Source of the DNA: Opitutaceae bacterium
GTDB lineage: Bacteria > Verrucomicrobiota > Verrucomicrobiia > Opitutales > Opitutaceae
NCBI GenBank assembly: GCA_003151515.1
Contig: PLXS01000033.1
Location: 334 to 37,963, forward strand
Reading direction: 5' to 3'
Length of the DNA stretch: 37,630 bases
Below the pieces are notes generated by a model. The model made no database searches, was not told the origin of the DNA, and was given only the letters and a program-made list of their open reading frames with translations. A program made the translations under genes and the position numbers. Below are positions 18,540 to 26,234 of the stretch, piece after piece. Numbering within the stretch: position 1 is the stretch's first letter; the number at the start of each line of letters is the position of its first letter.

Positions 18540-19284
18540 CGGAGCGGTCTATCGGGTCGCGGTTTATAAATGTCACCTCCGGCGCGTCCTCCCGGCGCAG
18601 GTAGGCCTGCTCGCCAGCCCCGGCGACATAGTGGGTGCAGTGCACGACGGACTGCATCCAGCGAAGGCGCGTGTCTCGGGTGGGGCTTATCTGCGACTTG
18701 TCGAAGGTCACGGGGGGCAGGCTGACGAATGAATCCCCACCTTCGTGAAGTTGCAACGCCCCGCCGGCGAAACGGGCCCGGACGAGCTCGCCCCCGTGCG
18801 CGACGTCCACGAAGTACTCTCCAATGTCGCAGGCCGCCCTCCGGAACGCCGCGTCCCCGGAGCGCTCGACGCGGATCCCCGCCAGAAGCCCCATCATGCG
18901 GTACATCTCCAGGCAGAAGTCGGCCACGTTGGACGCGCCGACCTGCCTGAATTCCTCGACTAGGCGCGAGTCCACGTAGGCGGGCAGCTGCCGGGCCGTG
19001 TTCTCGCGCCATCCCGCCGGCACCCGCTTGGCGAACATCGGGGAGAACTTGCGCTGGAGGCGGTTCTCGAACGCGAAGTTGAGCGTGTGGGGCTTGGAGG
19101 TCGCCCTGTGCCTGAGGATGGTGCGCGTCTCCCGGGGATCGTGGTCGCTGTCGTGCAGGAAGAACACGATCTCGCCCCCCAGCTCCGCCTGGAGGCGGCG
19201 CGCCGTGAAGACCTTCGCCGCGAGGAACCTCTTCGGGAGGAAGCCGCACGGCTGCTGGCCGAAGCAGATGACGGGGGTACTCAT
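18511..19284 (-). CDS. Short BshC-like protein, candidate cysteine-adding enzyme
   Basis: A 257-residue protein between the symporter and bshB1. It carries landmarks of BshC (putative cysteine ligase of bacillithiol synthesis) in the same order. CFGQQPCGFLPKRFLAAK compares with BshC's GQQaGlLtGPly..hK, with the same 15-residue step from the Gly of GQQ to Lys. FFLHDSDHDPRE compares with vFWvagEDHDldE. NVADFCLEMYRM and the following SGDAAFR compare with the helix and SGDp segment. SPTRDTRLRWM followed by HYVAGAGEQAYL compares with TRpLmQ...iaGPGEinYw. It stops soon after, at the point where the coiled coil of the roughly 540-residue BshC begins. The ATG at 19284 overlaps the symporter stop (ATGA). 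The homology is judged by eye and from memory of B. subtilis BshC; the context strongly supports a role in bacillithiol synthesis. Confidence 0.75.
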   Translation of the reverse strand: MSTPVICFGQQPCGFLPKRFLAAKVFTARRLQAELGGEIVFFLHDSDHDPRETRTILRHRATSKPHTLNFAFENRLQRKFSPMFAKRVPAGWRENTARQLPAYVDSRLVEEFRQVGASNVADFCLEMYRMMGLLAGIRVERSGDAAFRRAACDIGEYFVDVAHGGELVRARFAGGALQLHEGGDSFVSLPPVTFDKSQISPTRDTRLRWMQSVVHCTHYVAGAGEQAYLRREDAPEVTFINRDPIDRSDEAYCEIPS

Positions 19285-20996
19285 GGCGTCGCCGCCTGCG
19301 CGGCCCCGGGCCCGGCAGAGCCCAGCACGGCCTGGATCGCAAGGCTGAGCGCCATGCACGCGGCGCAGCCGATCACGTTGTACCAGAGGTACGAGATGGG
19401 GAGCGTGAAGTAGAGGGCGAAGACGAGGGCCTGCGAGGCGAGCGCCGCCCAGAACGCCGCCGTGCCCCCCACCCTCTTCAGGAAGAACGCGACCAGGAAG
19501 AGGCCCAGGACCACGCCATAGAACACCGAGCCCAGGATGTTGACGGCCTGGATGAGGTTCTCGGCGAGGTTCGCGAAGAGCGCGAAGCCTATCGCGACCA
19601 GGCCCCACATGGCGGTGAACCACTTTGAGGCCGCGACGTAATGCGCGTCGCTCGCCTCGCGCCGCACGACGTGCCTGTAGATGTCGACCGTGGTTGTCGA
19701 GCCGAGCGCGTTCAGCTCGCCCGACTTGGACGAGAGGGCCGCGGCGAAGAACGCCGCCACCAGCAGGCCGATAAGCCCGTGCGGCAGCTGATCCAGGATG
19801 AACGTGATGAAGACGTAGTCGGCGTCGTTCGCGCTCGCGTGGGCGCCCGTCGAGCGAAGGACGGCCTTCGTCTCGGAGCGCGCGGCCTCGGCGCGCTCCT
19901 GCGCGGCGGCGGCGGCCGCCCGGGCCGCCTCCTCGCCCGAATGGTCGCCGGAGCGGCGGGCGCCGACCCAGGCCTCGAGCCCGCGCCGCTCGTCGGCATG
20001 CGCGGAGGCGAACTGCGCGTCGAGCGCGCGAAGCCTGCCCCCGGGCCCGCCCCGCGCCTGCAGGGTCCATTCGGCGCGGTTGAAGTACACCGGCGGCCGC
20101 TCGAACTGGTAGAAGACGAATATCAGGACCCCGAGCAGCAGGATGAAGAACTGCATGGGGATCTTGAAGACGGCGTTGAACATGAGGCCGAGCCGGCTCT
20201 CGCGCAGCGACGTGCCGCTCAGGTAGCGCTGCACCTGCGACTGGTCGGTGCCGAAGTACGAGAGCGCGAGGAACATTCCCCCGAGCACCCCCGACCAGAT
20301 GGTGTAGCGGCGGTCGACGTCGAGGGAGAAGTCGACGGCCTTCATCTTGTGGAACCCGCCCGCGATCGTGAGCGCGTCCGTCATCGAGAGTCCGGCCGGC
20401 AGCCTGTGAAGGAGGACGACGAACGCGGCGACCATCCCCGCGAAGATGACGCCTATCTGGTACTTCTGTGTGACGTTGACGGCCTCGCACCCGCCCCAGA
20501 CCGTGTAGGCGATGACGATCAGCCCGCTGCAGACGATCGTCGCGTCGAGGCGCCATCCCATAACCGTGGACAGCACGATCGCCGGAGCGTAGATCGTTAT
20601 CCCCGCGCCCAGCCCGCGCTGGAGCAGGAAGAGTCCTGCCCCGAGCAGCCTGGTCTTGGGGTCGAAGCGGTGCCCCAGGTACTCGTAGGCCGTGTAGACC
20701 CTGAGTCTCCTGTAGATCGGCAGGAAGACCGTGGCTACGACGATCAGGGCGAGGGGCGCCCCGAAGTAGTTCTGCACGAAGCCCAGCCCGCTCTCGTAGC
20801 CCTGCCCCGGGGTCGAGAGGAACGTGATGGCGCTCGCCTGGGTGGCCATGACCGACAGGCCGATCGTGAGCCAGCGCGTCTCGCCCGCCCCCTTGATGTA
20901 GGCGTTCAGGTCCCCCCCCGCCTTCGTCCGCCAGACCCCGTAGCCCGCGATGCCGAGCATCGTCACCACGAGGATCGTGTAATCGAGGCCGCTCAC
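19281..20996 (-). CDS. Sodium:solute symporter (SSS family)
   Basis: A 571-residue integral membrane protein of the SSS family, with many hydrophobic segments. Family marks include TILVVTMLGIAGYGVWRTKAG (first helix), SVMATQASAITFLSTPGQGY, YEYLGHRFDPKTRLLGAGLF, and SSKSGELNALGSTTTVDIYR near residue 420. A polar Ala/Arg/Glu-rich stretch of about 80 residues (about 305-388) lies between helices, longer than in typical members. The GTG start at 20996 overlaps the stop of the 44-residue membrane protein (GTGA), and the stop overlaps the BshC-like start (ATGA). From memory, symporters of this type also neighbour bacillithiol genes in Bacteroidetes. The substrate is unknown; a thiol conjugate or precursor is an inference from context. 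Confidence 0.9.
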   Translation of the reverse strand: MSGLDYTILVVTMLGIAGYGVWRTKAGGDLNAYIKGAGETRWLTIGLSVMATQASAITFLSTPGQGYESGLGFVQNYFGAPLALIVVATVFLPIYRRLRVYTAYEYLGHRFDPKTRLLGAGLFLLQRGLGAGITIYAPAIVLSTVMGWRLDATIVCSGLIVIAYTVWGGCEAVNVTQKYQIGVIFAGMVAAFVVLLHRLPAGLSMTDALTIAGGFHKMKAVDFSLDVDRRYTIWSGVLGGMFLALSYFGTDQSQVQRYLSGTSLRESRLGLMFNAVFKIPMQFFILLLGVLIFVFYQFERPPVYFNRAEWTLQARGGPGGRLRALDAQFASAHADERRGLEAWVGARRSGDHSGEEAARAAAAAAQERAEAARSETKAVLRSTGAHASANDADYVFITFILDQLPHGLIGLLVAAFFAAALSSKSGELNALGSTTTVDIYRHVVRREASDAHYVAASKWFTAMWGLVAIGFALFANLAENLIQAVNILGSVFYGVVLGLFLVAFFLKRVGGTAAFWAALASQALVFALYFTLPISYLWYNVIGCAACMALSLAIQAVLGSAGPGAAQAATP

Positions 20997-21127
20997 GAGA
21001 AGGCCCCGGTGAGAGCCGCGAGGAGCGCGACCCAGGTGGCGAAGGCCGCGAGCACGGCAATGTAGACCCCCCGCCAGGTCCGAAGGCCGGGCAGCCCGGT
21101 CGCCTCCTCCTCGTCGCCACTCTTCAT
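20993..21127 (-). CDS. 44-residue single-pass membrane protein
   Basis: A micropeptide with an acidic start (MKSGDEEEATGLPG), a short basic turn (LRTWRG) and one hydrophobic helix (VYIAVLAAFATWVALLAAL). It lies exactly between the PIG-L and symporter genes: its ATG overlaps the PIG-L stop (ATGA) and its stop overlaps the symporter GTG start (GTGA). That double overlap argues strongly that it is translated. Small membrane proteins accompany several SSS transporters, for example YhdT with PanF and YjcH with ActP, so an accessory subunit is plausible. Confidence 0.75.
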   Translation of the reverse strand: MKSGDEEEATGLPGLRTWRGVYIAVLAAFATWVALLAALTGAFS

Positions 21128-23610
21128 CGCCCGAGCGAAACCAGGTTGGCGAACAGGCGGTAGGCCCCCGGGACCCCCGCCGGCAGCTGCCGGAAGAACG
21201 ACAGCCCGGTGTAGACGAAGTAGCCCCGCCCGTGCCTCGCTACCAGGAGACCGCCCTCGAGCGGCGGCTCGCCCGGGTCGCTGCACGCGAGGAGCGCCGT
21301 GAAGTGCCCCGTGTCCCACTTGCTGGCGAAGTCCAGTCCGCGCTCCTGCACCCAGCCTTCGAAGTCGGCCGGGCCGATCCGGTTCGGACCGGTGAATACC
21401 GGGTGGTCCGGCACGAGCAGCTTGACCGCGGAGGCCTCGTCGGTGACGCGGAACCTGGGCAGGTCCCGGGATATCTCCAGGTCATAGGGCGCGATCATCG
21501 GGGTCTGCAGGCCGCCGGGCGTGTGGTACTGCTCGACCACGGTGCCGCCCGCCTCCGCGTACGCGAAGATCGCGGGAAGGCGCGCGACGAGCTCCTTCCT
21601 CGCGTTCAGCGCGCGCACCCCGATCACGACCGCGTCGAGGCCCGAGAGCCCCTCGGGCGTCAGATCGGCCTCGGACAGCTCGACGACATCGTAGCCCATC
21701 AGGGCCAGGCTCGCCGCGACGCTGTCCCCGGCCCCCGGGATGTAGCCCACGCGCCTGCCCCGGATCGCCAGGTCGAGGCTCACGGCCTTCATCCGCGCCG
21801 GCGGCATGAGCAGCTGCGGCGGGATGTGGCTGAAGCTCAGGAGCACGCGGCCGTTGCCGTAACTCGACCCGTCGATGTCCGCCCGCGCCGCGATTGCATC
21901 GCTCGCGGTTCCCGGCGGCGCCGTGACCGTGAACACCGCGCTCGCCCGGTCCCCGACCGCCGCGAGCCGGAACGGCTGCCCGGCCGGCGACGCGCGCCAG
22001 CCCGGGGGCGTGACGAGTCTCAGGGTGCCGGCGATGTCCGCCCGCGACGCCTCGACCTCAACCGTCACCTTGCGGCTCGAGCCGGGTGCGAAGAGCCCCA
22101 CGGGGCCCGCGAAGGAGATGGTCACCGGGGGGATGACGTCCAGGCGGCGGCGGACTTGGCCCCCGTCCGGGCCCGCGGCGACCTTCACGGCCTCGTCGCG
22201 GACCACGAGGGTCTGGCCCCCGACCTGGAAGACGTCCTCAACGGGGACGGCGGGCGGGTTCTCGGGCAGGCCTATGAGCGCGGGGTCATCGACCCGGAAC
22301 ATCCCCGCTGTCCCCTCCTCCCGAAGCCAGTAGGGCTGGCTGAGCGGGGTCCCCGCCGGCAGGACGCGGCTTGCGTCCACCGAGGCCGGCTGCCCGGCCC
22401 GGAGGTCGGCCGAGACCGAGGTCTCCGGACCGACGCCCGGGTAGCGGACGCCGACCCAGCGAACGGGCACGGACGAGGACAGGGAGGCCGTGTGGCGCAT
22501 CCGGATCGTCTCGCCCGGGACCATCTCGGCGTCGGCAACCGAGGTCTCCACGCAGAGCCCGAGGCACCCCTGGAGGATGCGGTCGAGCTGGCCGCGCTTC
22601 TCGTCAACGACGGGGTCCCCGTCCAGGGCGGCGAGCCGCGCCTTGAGTAACAGGAGCGCCGGCACGCTGGCGGCGGGGTCCGCCGCGTCGAACCGGTCGA
22701 TGATCTCCCCGGCCAGTCGCCCCACGTCGGGCCCTGCGGGAACGCGGCCCCAGGTCGTGTCGACGCCGTCCATGATGTCCTCCCTGGCCGGCTCGCCGGC
22801 CAGCACCGAGAAGGATTCCGTGTGCGGGCCGCTCCCTGCGGAGGCCACAGTGAAGTTGGCGAAGCCCTGCGTGCGGTGCATCGAGCGGCTGCGGGCGGCG
22901 AGGACGGCGAAGGAGGCGCCGGTCACCGGGTCCGTGCCGTCGATTCCGAGGTGCAGCGAGCCCGGGGCGGGCGTGGGCGCCCCCCGGAACGCCCCCCAGC
23001 TGTTCCATAGGATGCGCCTGGGCTGCCACGGCGCGAGCGTCGCGAGCTGCTCGGGGAAGGCATTGGGGTCGCCCGCGAGGCCGAAGGCCTCGAGCGCCAG
23101 CGCCGCGGAGGCCGTGTGGTGGCCGTGCGTGTTGCCCGGCTCGGGCGGGAACCGCGTGATCACGATGTCGGGGCGGAACGTGCGGATCACCCGCACGATG
23201 TCGGCGAGCACCTCCTCGCGGTCCCACTTCGTGAGCGTCGCTCGGTAGTCCTTGGAGTAGCCGAAGTCGCGCGCGCGGCTGAAGAACTGGCGGCCCCCGT
23301 CCACGCGGCGGGCCGCCAGCAGCTCCTGGGTACGGATGACGCCGAGCTGGTCGCCGAACTCGGGCCCGATGACGTTCTGGCCCCCGTCCCCGCGCGTGAG
23401 CGACAGGTAGGCCGTGCGGTAGTACCGGCCCCGGGCGAAGTAGGTGATCAGTTGCGTGTTCTCGTCGTCGGGATGGGCGGCGACGTAGAGCACGCTCCCG
23501 AATTCGCGAAAGCCGCGAAGCTCCTGGAGGATCTCCGGGGCGGACGCCGGCGCGGCGCCCGCCCCGGCGGCGCCCGCCAGCGCGAGCGCCGCCAGCGCCA
23601 GGGCCCTCAT
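21124..23610 (-). CDS. Large secreted PIG-L/LmbE family deacetylase
   Basis: An 828-residue protein. A hydrophobic signal peptide (MRALALAALALAGAAGAG) is followed by a PIG-L N-acetylglucosaminyl-deacetylase domain with the zinc motifs AAHPDDE (H46, D48, D49) and PGNTHGHHTAS (H162-H165). The middle has beta-sandwich character, and the last 220 residues resemble the GATase-like end seen in large PIG-L proteins (GRRVGYIPGAGDSV, VVEQYHTPGG). It is therefore exported, unlike cytoplasmic BshB1. An in-frame GTG at 23658 overlaps the DUF2911 stop (GTGA) and is an alternative start with a longer leader. Downstream genes are the micropeptide, symporter and bacillithiol enzymes. An N-acyl or amide bond of a glycoconjugate is the likely target; the exact substrate is not shown. 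Confidence 0.88.
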   Translation of the reverse strand: MRALALAALALAGAAGAGAAPASAPEILQELRGFREFGSVLYVAAHPDDENTQLITYFARGRYYRTAYLSLTRGDGGQNVIGPEFGDQLGVIRTQELLAARRVDGGRQFFSRARDFGYSKDYRATLTKWDREEVLADIVRVIRTFRPDIVITRFPPEPGNTHGHHTASAALALEAFGLAGDPNAFPEQLATLAPWQPRRILWNSWGAFRGAPTPAPGSLHLGIDGTDPVTGASFAVLAARSRSMHRTQGFANFTVASAGSGPHTESFSVLAGEPAREDIMDGVDTTWGRVPAGPDVGRLAGEIIDRFDAADPAASVPALLLLKARLAALDGDPVVDEKRGQLDRILQGCLGLCVETSVADAEMVPGETIRMRHTASLSSSVPVRWVGVRYPGVGPETSVSADLRAGQPASVDASRVLPAGTPLSQPYWLREEGTAGMFRVDDPALIGLPENPPAVPVEDVFQVGGQTLVVRDEAVKVAAGPDGGQVRRRLDVIPPVTISFAGPVGLFAPGSSRKVTVEVEASRADIAGTLRLVTPPGWRASPAGQPFRLAAVGDRASAVFTVTAPPGTASDAIAARADIDGSSYGNGRVLLSFSHIPPQLLMPPARMKAVSLDLAIRGRRVGYIPGAGDSVAASLALMGYDVVELSEADLTPEGLSGLDAVVIGVRALNARKELVARLPAIFAYAEAGGTVVEQYHTPGGLQTPMIAPYDLEISRDLPRFRVTDEASAVKLLVPDHPVFTGPNRIGPADFEGWVQERGLDFASKWDTGHFTALLACSDPGEPPLEGGLLVARHGRGYFVYTGLSFFRQLPAGVPGAYRLFANLVSLGR

Positions 23611-23654
23611 TGACTGCCGACAGGGATGGAGGCTGGCGGAAGGAACTCGGCTCG

Positions 23655-25001
23655 TCACTTAAGGCTCTCTATCAGCACCTCGTTCAGGTGCGTGTACTCG
23701 GTGTTTTCGGGGCCCTTGGCCTGCTTCGCCATGGCAAGCGACTGGTTCGCGGCGGCAAGCGCGCCGGCCTTGTCGCCCTTCTTCGCGAGTATCCTCGCCT
23801 TGTGGTAGATGTAGTAGAAGGCGTCGGGCTGCTGCGCGATCGCCGCGTCCATCCACGCCTCCGCCTGGTCGAGGTCGAGGTTGTGGTCCAGGTAGAAGAG
23901 CGCCGCCTGCGCGTAGGGCTTCTTTCCCGCGCCCGCCATCACGGCGTCGAGCTTCGGCTTGAGGACCCCGACGACGTCCACCCCGATCTTCACCGGGACG
24001 CACGTCTTCTCCCAGGAGAGCTGGAGCGTGGCCGACTCGTCGCGAAGGTCGTTGAAGTCGATCGTGAAGGTCTCGACGGGCTCGGTGAGCCAGGCCGGCT
24101 TGACCGTCACGCGCATCGTGTCGTTCTTGGCGTCGTAGGCGTAGGCTCCCCACTGGTTCTGGGCCTTCTGCAGGATGACGGTCCACTCGTCCTTGCCCGG
24201 GATCGTAAACAGCTCGTAGGTGCCTGCGTCGACCGGCTTGCCCTCCAGCGTGATGGGCGTGCTGAACGTGATCCGGGTCGCGCTGTTCGCGCCGGTGCGC
24301 CAGACCTGCCCGTAGGGGTTGTTGCCTCCGAGCATCACGCGGCCCTTGGCGCTGGGCCTTGAGTAGACGACCTCGATGTCGGTCAGGCCGATGTGCTGCT
24401 TCAGGGTCGCCGCCGGGCTCGCCTGCGGGAACTCAAGCCGGGGCGCCGGCAGCCTCAGGGGGGCCGAGAACTGGGTCGACTCCCACATGATCTTAAGCAC
24501 GCCGCCGCCCTCGCTGTTCTTGTCGATGGCGATCGTCAGCTGGTCGACGGGCGCCGCGAGGGCCTCCCTCTTCAGGTCCACGCGGGCAAGGTCGTGCGCC
24601 TCATCGACGGGGACTCCCCACTTGCCGATGCTGGTGCTGATCGCGAGCTTCGAGGCTCCCTTCTCGGAGGGCACGAGGTAGAGCGTGTACGCCCCCGCGA
24701 GGACCGTCGCGTCCCCTATGATGAGCGGTTGCTGCGTGACGATGAGCGTCGCCTCGTCCGCGCCCAAGCGGTAGGCGCTGTCCCACGGGACGAGGCTTCC
24801 CCATATCTTGCGCACCTCCCCGGTCCGCGGGTCCTTCGAGTATGGCCGGCCGTACGTGATCGTGACCCGGTCGCCCGCGCGCCGGTCGCCAAGCACGGCG
24901 CTTGTGGTCTCATGCGGGCTGAGCCGGGTTTGCTGGGCGGCGGCCGGCAGGACGCCTGAGGCCGCGGCTATCATGGCAAGAGCTAGTCTGAGTTGTCTCA
25001 T
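23655..25001 (-). CDS. Secreted protein with two DUF2911 domains and TPR-like end
   Basis: A 448-residue exported protein (signal MRQLRLALAMIAAASGVLPAAAQ). It contains two copies of DUF2911. The first (about 25-190) has VTITYGRPYSKDPRTG, IWGSLVPWDSAYRLGADEAT and LAGAYTLYLVPS. The second (about 195-350) has IEVVYSRPSAKGR, YGQVWRTGANSATRITF, DAGTYELFTIPGKDEWT and NQWGAYAYD. The second is closer to the family consensus. The end (about 360-448) has helical repeats resembling TPR, such as AQAALFYLDHNLDLDQAEAWMDAAIA. The function of DUF2911 is unknown. The gene has a clear ribosome binding site and its stop overlaps a possible GTG start of the PIG-L gene. Confidence 0.9.
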   Translation of the reverse strand: MRQLRLALAMIAAASGVLPAAAQQTRLSPHETTSAVLGDRRAGDRVTITYGRPYSKDPRTGEVRKIWGSLVPWDSAYRLGADEATLIVTQQPLIIGDATVLAGAYTLYLVPSEKGASKLAISTSIGKWGVPVDEAHDLARVDLKREALAAPVDQLTIAIDKNSEGGGVLKIMWESTQFSAPLRLPAPRLEFPQASPAATLKQHIGLTDIEVVYSRPSAKGRVMLGGNNPYGQVWRTGANSATRITFSTPITLEGKPVDAGTYELFTIPGKDEWTVILQKAQNQWGAYAYDAKNDTMRVTVKPAWLTEPVETFTIDFNDLRDESATLQLSWEKTCVPVKIGVDVVGVLKPKLDAVMAGAGKKPYAQAALFYLDHNLDLDQAEAWMDAAIAQQPDAFYYIYHKARILAKKGDKAGALAAANQSLAMAKQAKGPENTEYTHLNEVLIESLK

Positions 25002-25007
25002 TGTTGT

Positions 25008-25013
25008 CTCCTT
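25008..25013 (-). promoter_or_regulatory. Strong Shine-Dalgarno site of the DUF2911 gene
   Basis: On the minus strand AAGGAG lies six bases before the ATG at 25001, with a second AGGAG at 25016-25020. It is one of few good Shine-Dalgarno sequences in the window and fixes this start. It suggests independent, efficient initiation after the 119-base gap that separates this gene from the oxidoreductase gene. Confidence 0.8.
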
Positions 25014-25120
25014 GACTCCTGGTTTTCGGGTTTTCCCGTTGCGTCGGGTGGAAGCCCAACCAAGTAGCCGATTCGCGGGAATTCGGCAAGGCCCTCCGTC
25101 CGAAACCGCCCGGGGCGCCC

Positions 25121-26218
25121 CTAGTCGCCTGCGGGAAGGTCGATCCGGCGCCCGGTGCGGGCGGACTCCCGCGCGGCGTCGAGGATCTCGCACACGACCA
25201 GGTTGACGGCGAGGCACGACGGCCCCGATGGCCTGATGTCGCGCCGCACGACCGCCGCAAGGTAGCTGAGCGGGTCGCCGTCCGGCGGCGCGGGCTGGGG
25301 CGCCGGCAGCGCCACCTCGGGCCCCCTGCCCAGCCTCATCAGCAGCGTGCCGCGGTTGGGCAGCATCAGGGAGCCGCGATTCCCGTATATCTCCATGTCC
25401 TTGCGGTCGTATGGCCAGTTCCACGAGGCCTGGATGATGGCCACAGCCATTGGGTACGTGACGACTATCGTCGACTCGTCCTCGACCTTCGGGTACGCGT
25501 CGGGCTGGAAGTGCTGCGCCACGCAGAACACCGAGGTCGGCCGCCGCCCGTCCATGATCCAGGTCACCATGTCGGCGCCGTAGCAGCCGAAGTCCATGGT
25601 GGCGCCGCCCCCGTTGAGCACGGGGTCCGTGAGCCAGTCGAGGAAGTACTTGGAGCAACCGATGGCCTTCGGGCCCTCGTGGCCGTCATGCACGACAAAC
25701 TTGCGCAGCTCGCCTATGGCGTCCTTCCCGTGGATCTCACCGTACGCCGCCTGCACGCTCGGGTACCAGGAGGTCTCGTAGTTGACGACGAGCTCGATGT
25801 GCCCCTTGGCCGCGGCATCCGCCATCGCGCGGGCGTCCGCGAGGCTCGTCGCTAGCGGCTTCTCCATCATGGCGTCGATCCCGAGCGACGCGCATTTCTC
25901 GACGACGGCGCGGTGGTCATACGTCGAGGTGAATATCGCGACCGCCTGCACCTTCGTCTTGGAAACGAGGGCGTCGATGGAGGCGAAGAAGAGGTCGGGC
26001 GCAAGGTGGAACTCCCGCTCATAGACCGCGACCAGCTCGGGGTTGGACTCGACGATTCCGACTAGCTGGACGTCCGGGCGGCCCGAGAATCGCGGGATCA
26101 TGCCCCGGGCGTGGTCGTGGACGAGCCCGACGATCGCCACGCGAACGGGAGCGGCCTCCCGGGACCAGATGGTCGCCGCCGCGAGGAGGAACAGGATGAT
26201 GGCGATGGGTTTTTTCAC
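25121..26218 (-). CDS. Secreted Gfo/Idh/MocA-family oxidoreductase
   Basis: A 365-residue protein. The GTG at 26218 starts a short Sec-like signal (KKPIAIILFLLAAATIW), after which the dinucleotide-binding fold begins (VRVAIVGLVHDHARGMIPRF). The family EKP motif is present as MMEKPLATS near residue 115. The C-terminal beta-sheet domain has GGGATMDFGCYGADMVTWI. The first glycine motif is GLVHDHARG rather than GxGxxG, so the usual nucleotide-binding loop is altered. There is no twin-arginine motif, although exported members with bound NADP usually travel by Tat. It starts 16 bases after the esterase gene ends, probably in the same operon. Substrates are likely sugars or derivatives but cannot be named. 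Confidence 0.88.
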   Translation of the reverse strand: MKKPIAIILFLLAAATIWSREAAPVRVAIVGLVHDHARGMIPRFSGRPDVQLVGIVESNPELVAVYEREFHLAPDLFFASIDALVSKTKVQAVAIFTSTYDHRAVVEKCASLGIDAMMEKPLATSLADARAMADAAAKGHIELVVNYETSWYPSVQAAYGEIHGKDAIGELRKFVVHDGHEGPKAIGCSKYFLDWLTDPVLNGGGATMDFGCYGADMVTWIMDGRRPTSVFCVAQHFQPDAYPKVEDESTIVVTYPMAVAIIQASWNWPYDRKDMEIYGNRGSLMLPNRGTLLMRLGRGPEVALPAPQPAPPDGDPLSYLAAVVRRDIRPSGPSCLAVNLVVCEILDAARESARTGRRIDLPAGD

Positions 26219-26234
26219 GGGAAACGGAGGCCGG

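Noticed and set aside
19285..21120. Upstream extension of the BshC-like frame to a much larger protein
   Set aside because: The extension is Arg/Gly/Pro-rich shadow sequence over the symporter; the ATG at 19284 gives the ATGA overlap and begins directly at the conserved strand.
25070..25095. Weak inverted repeat (CCGATTC ... GAATTCGG) between the oxidoreductase and DUF2911 genes as a terminator
   Set aside because: The arms do not pair without a bulge and no T-run follows on the minus strand.
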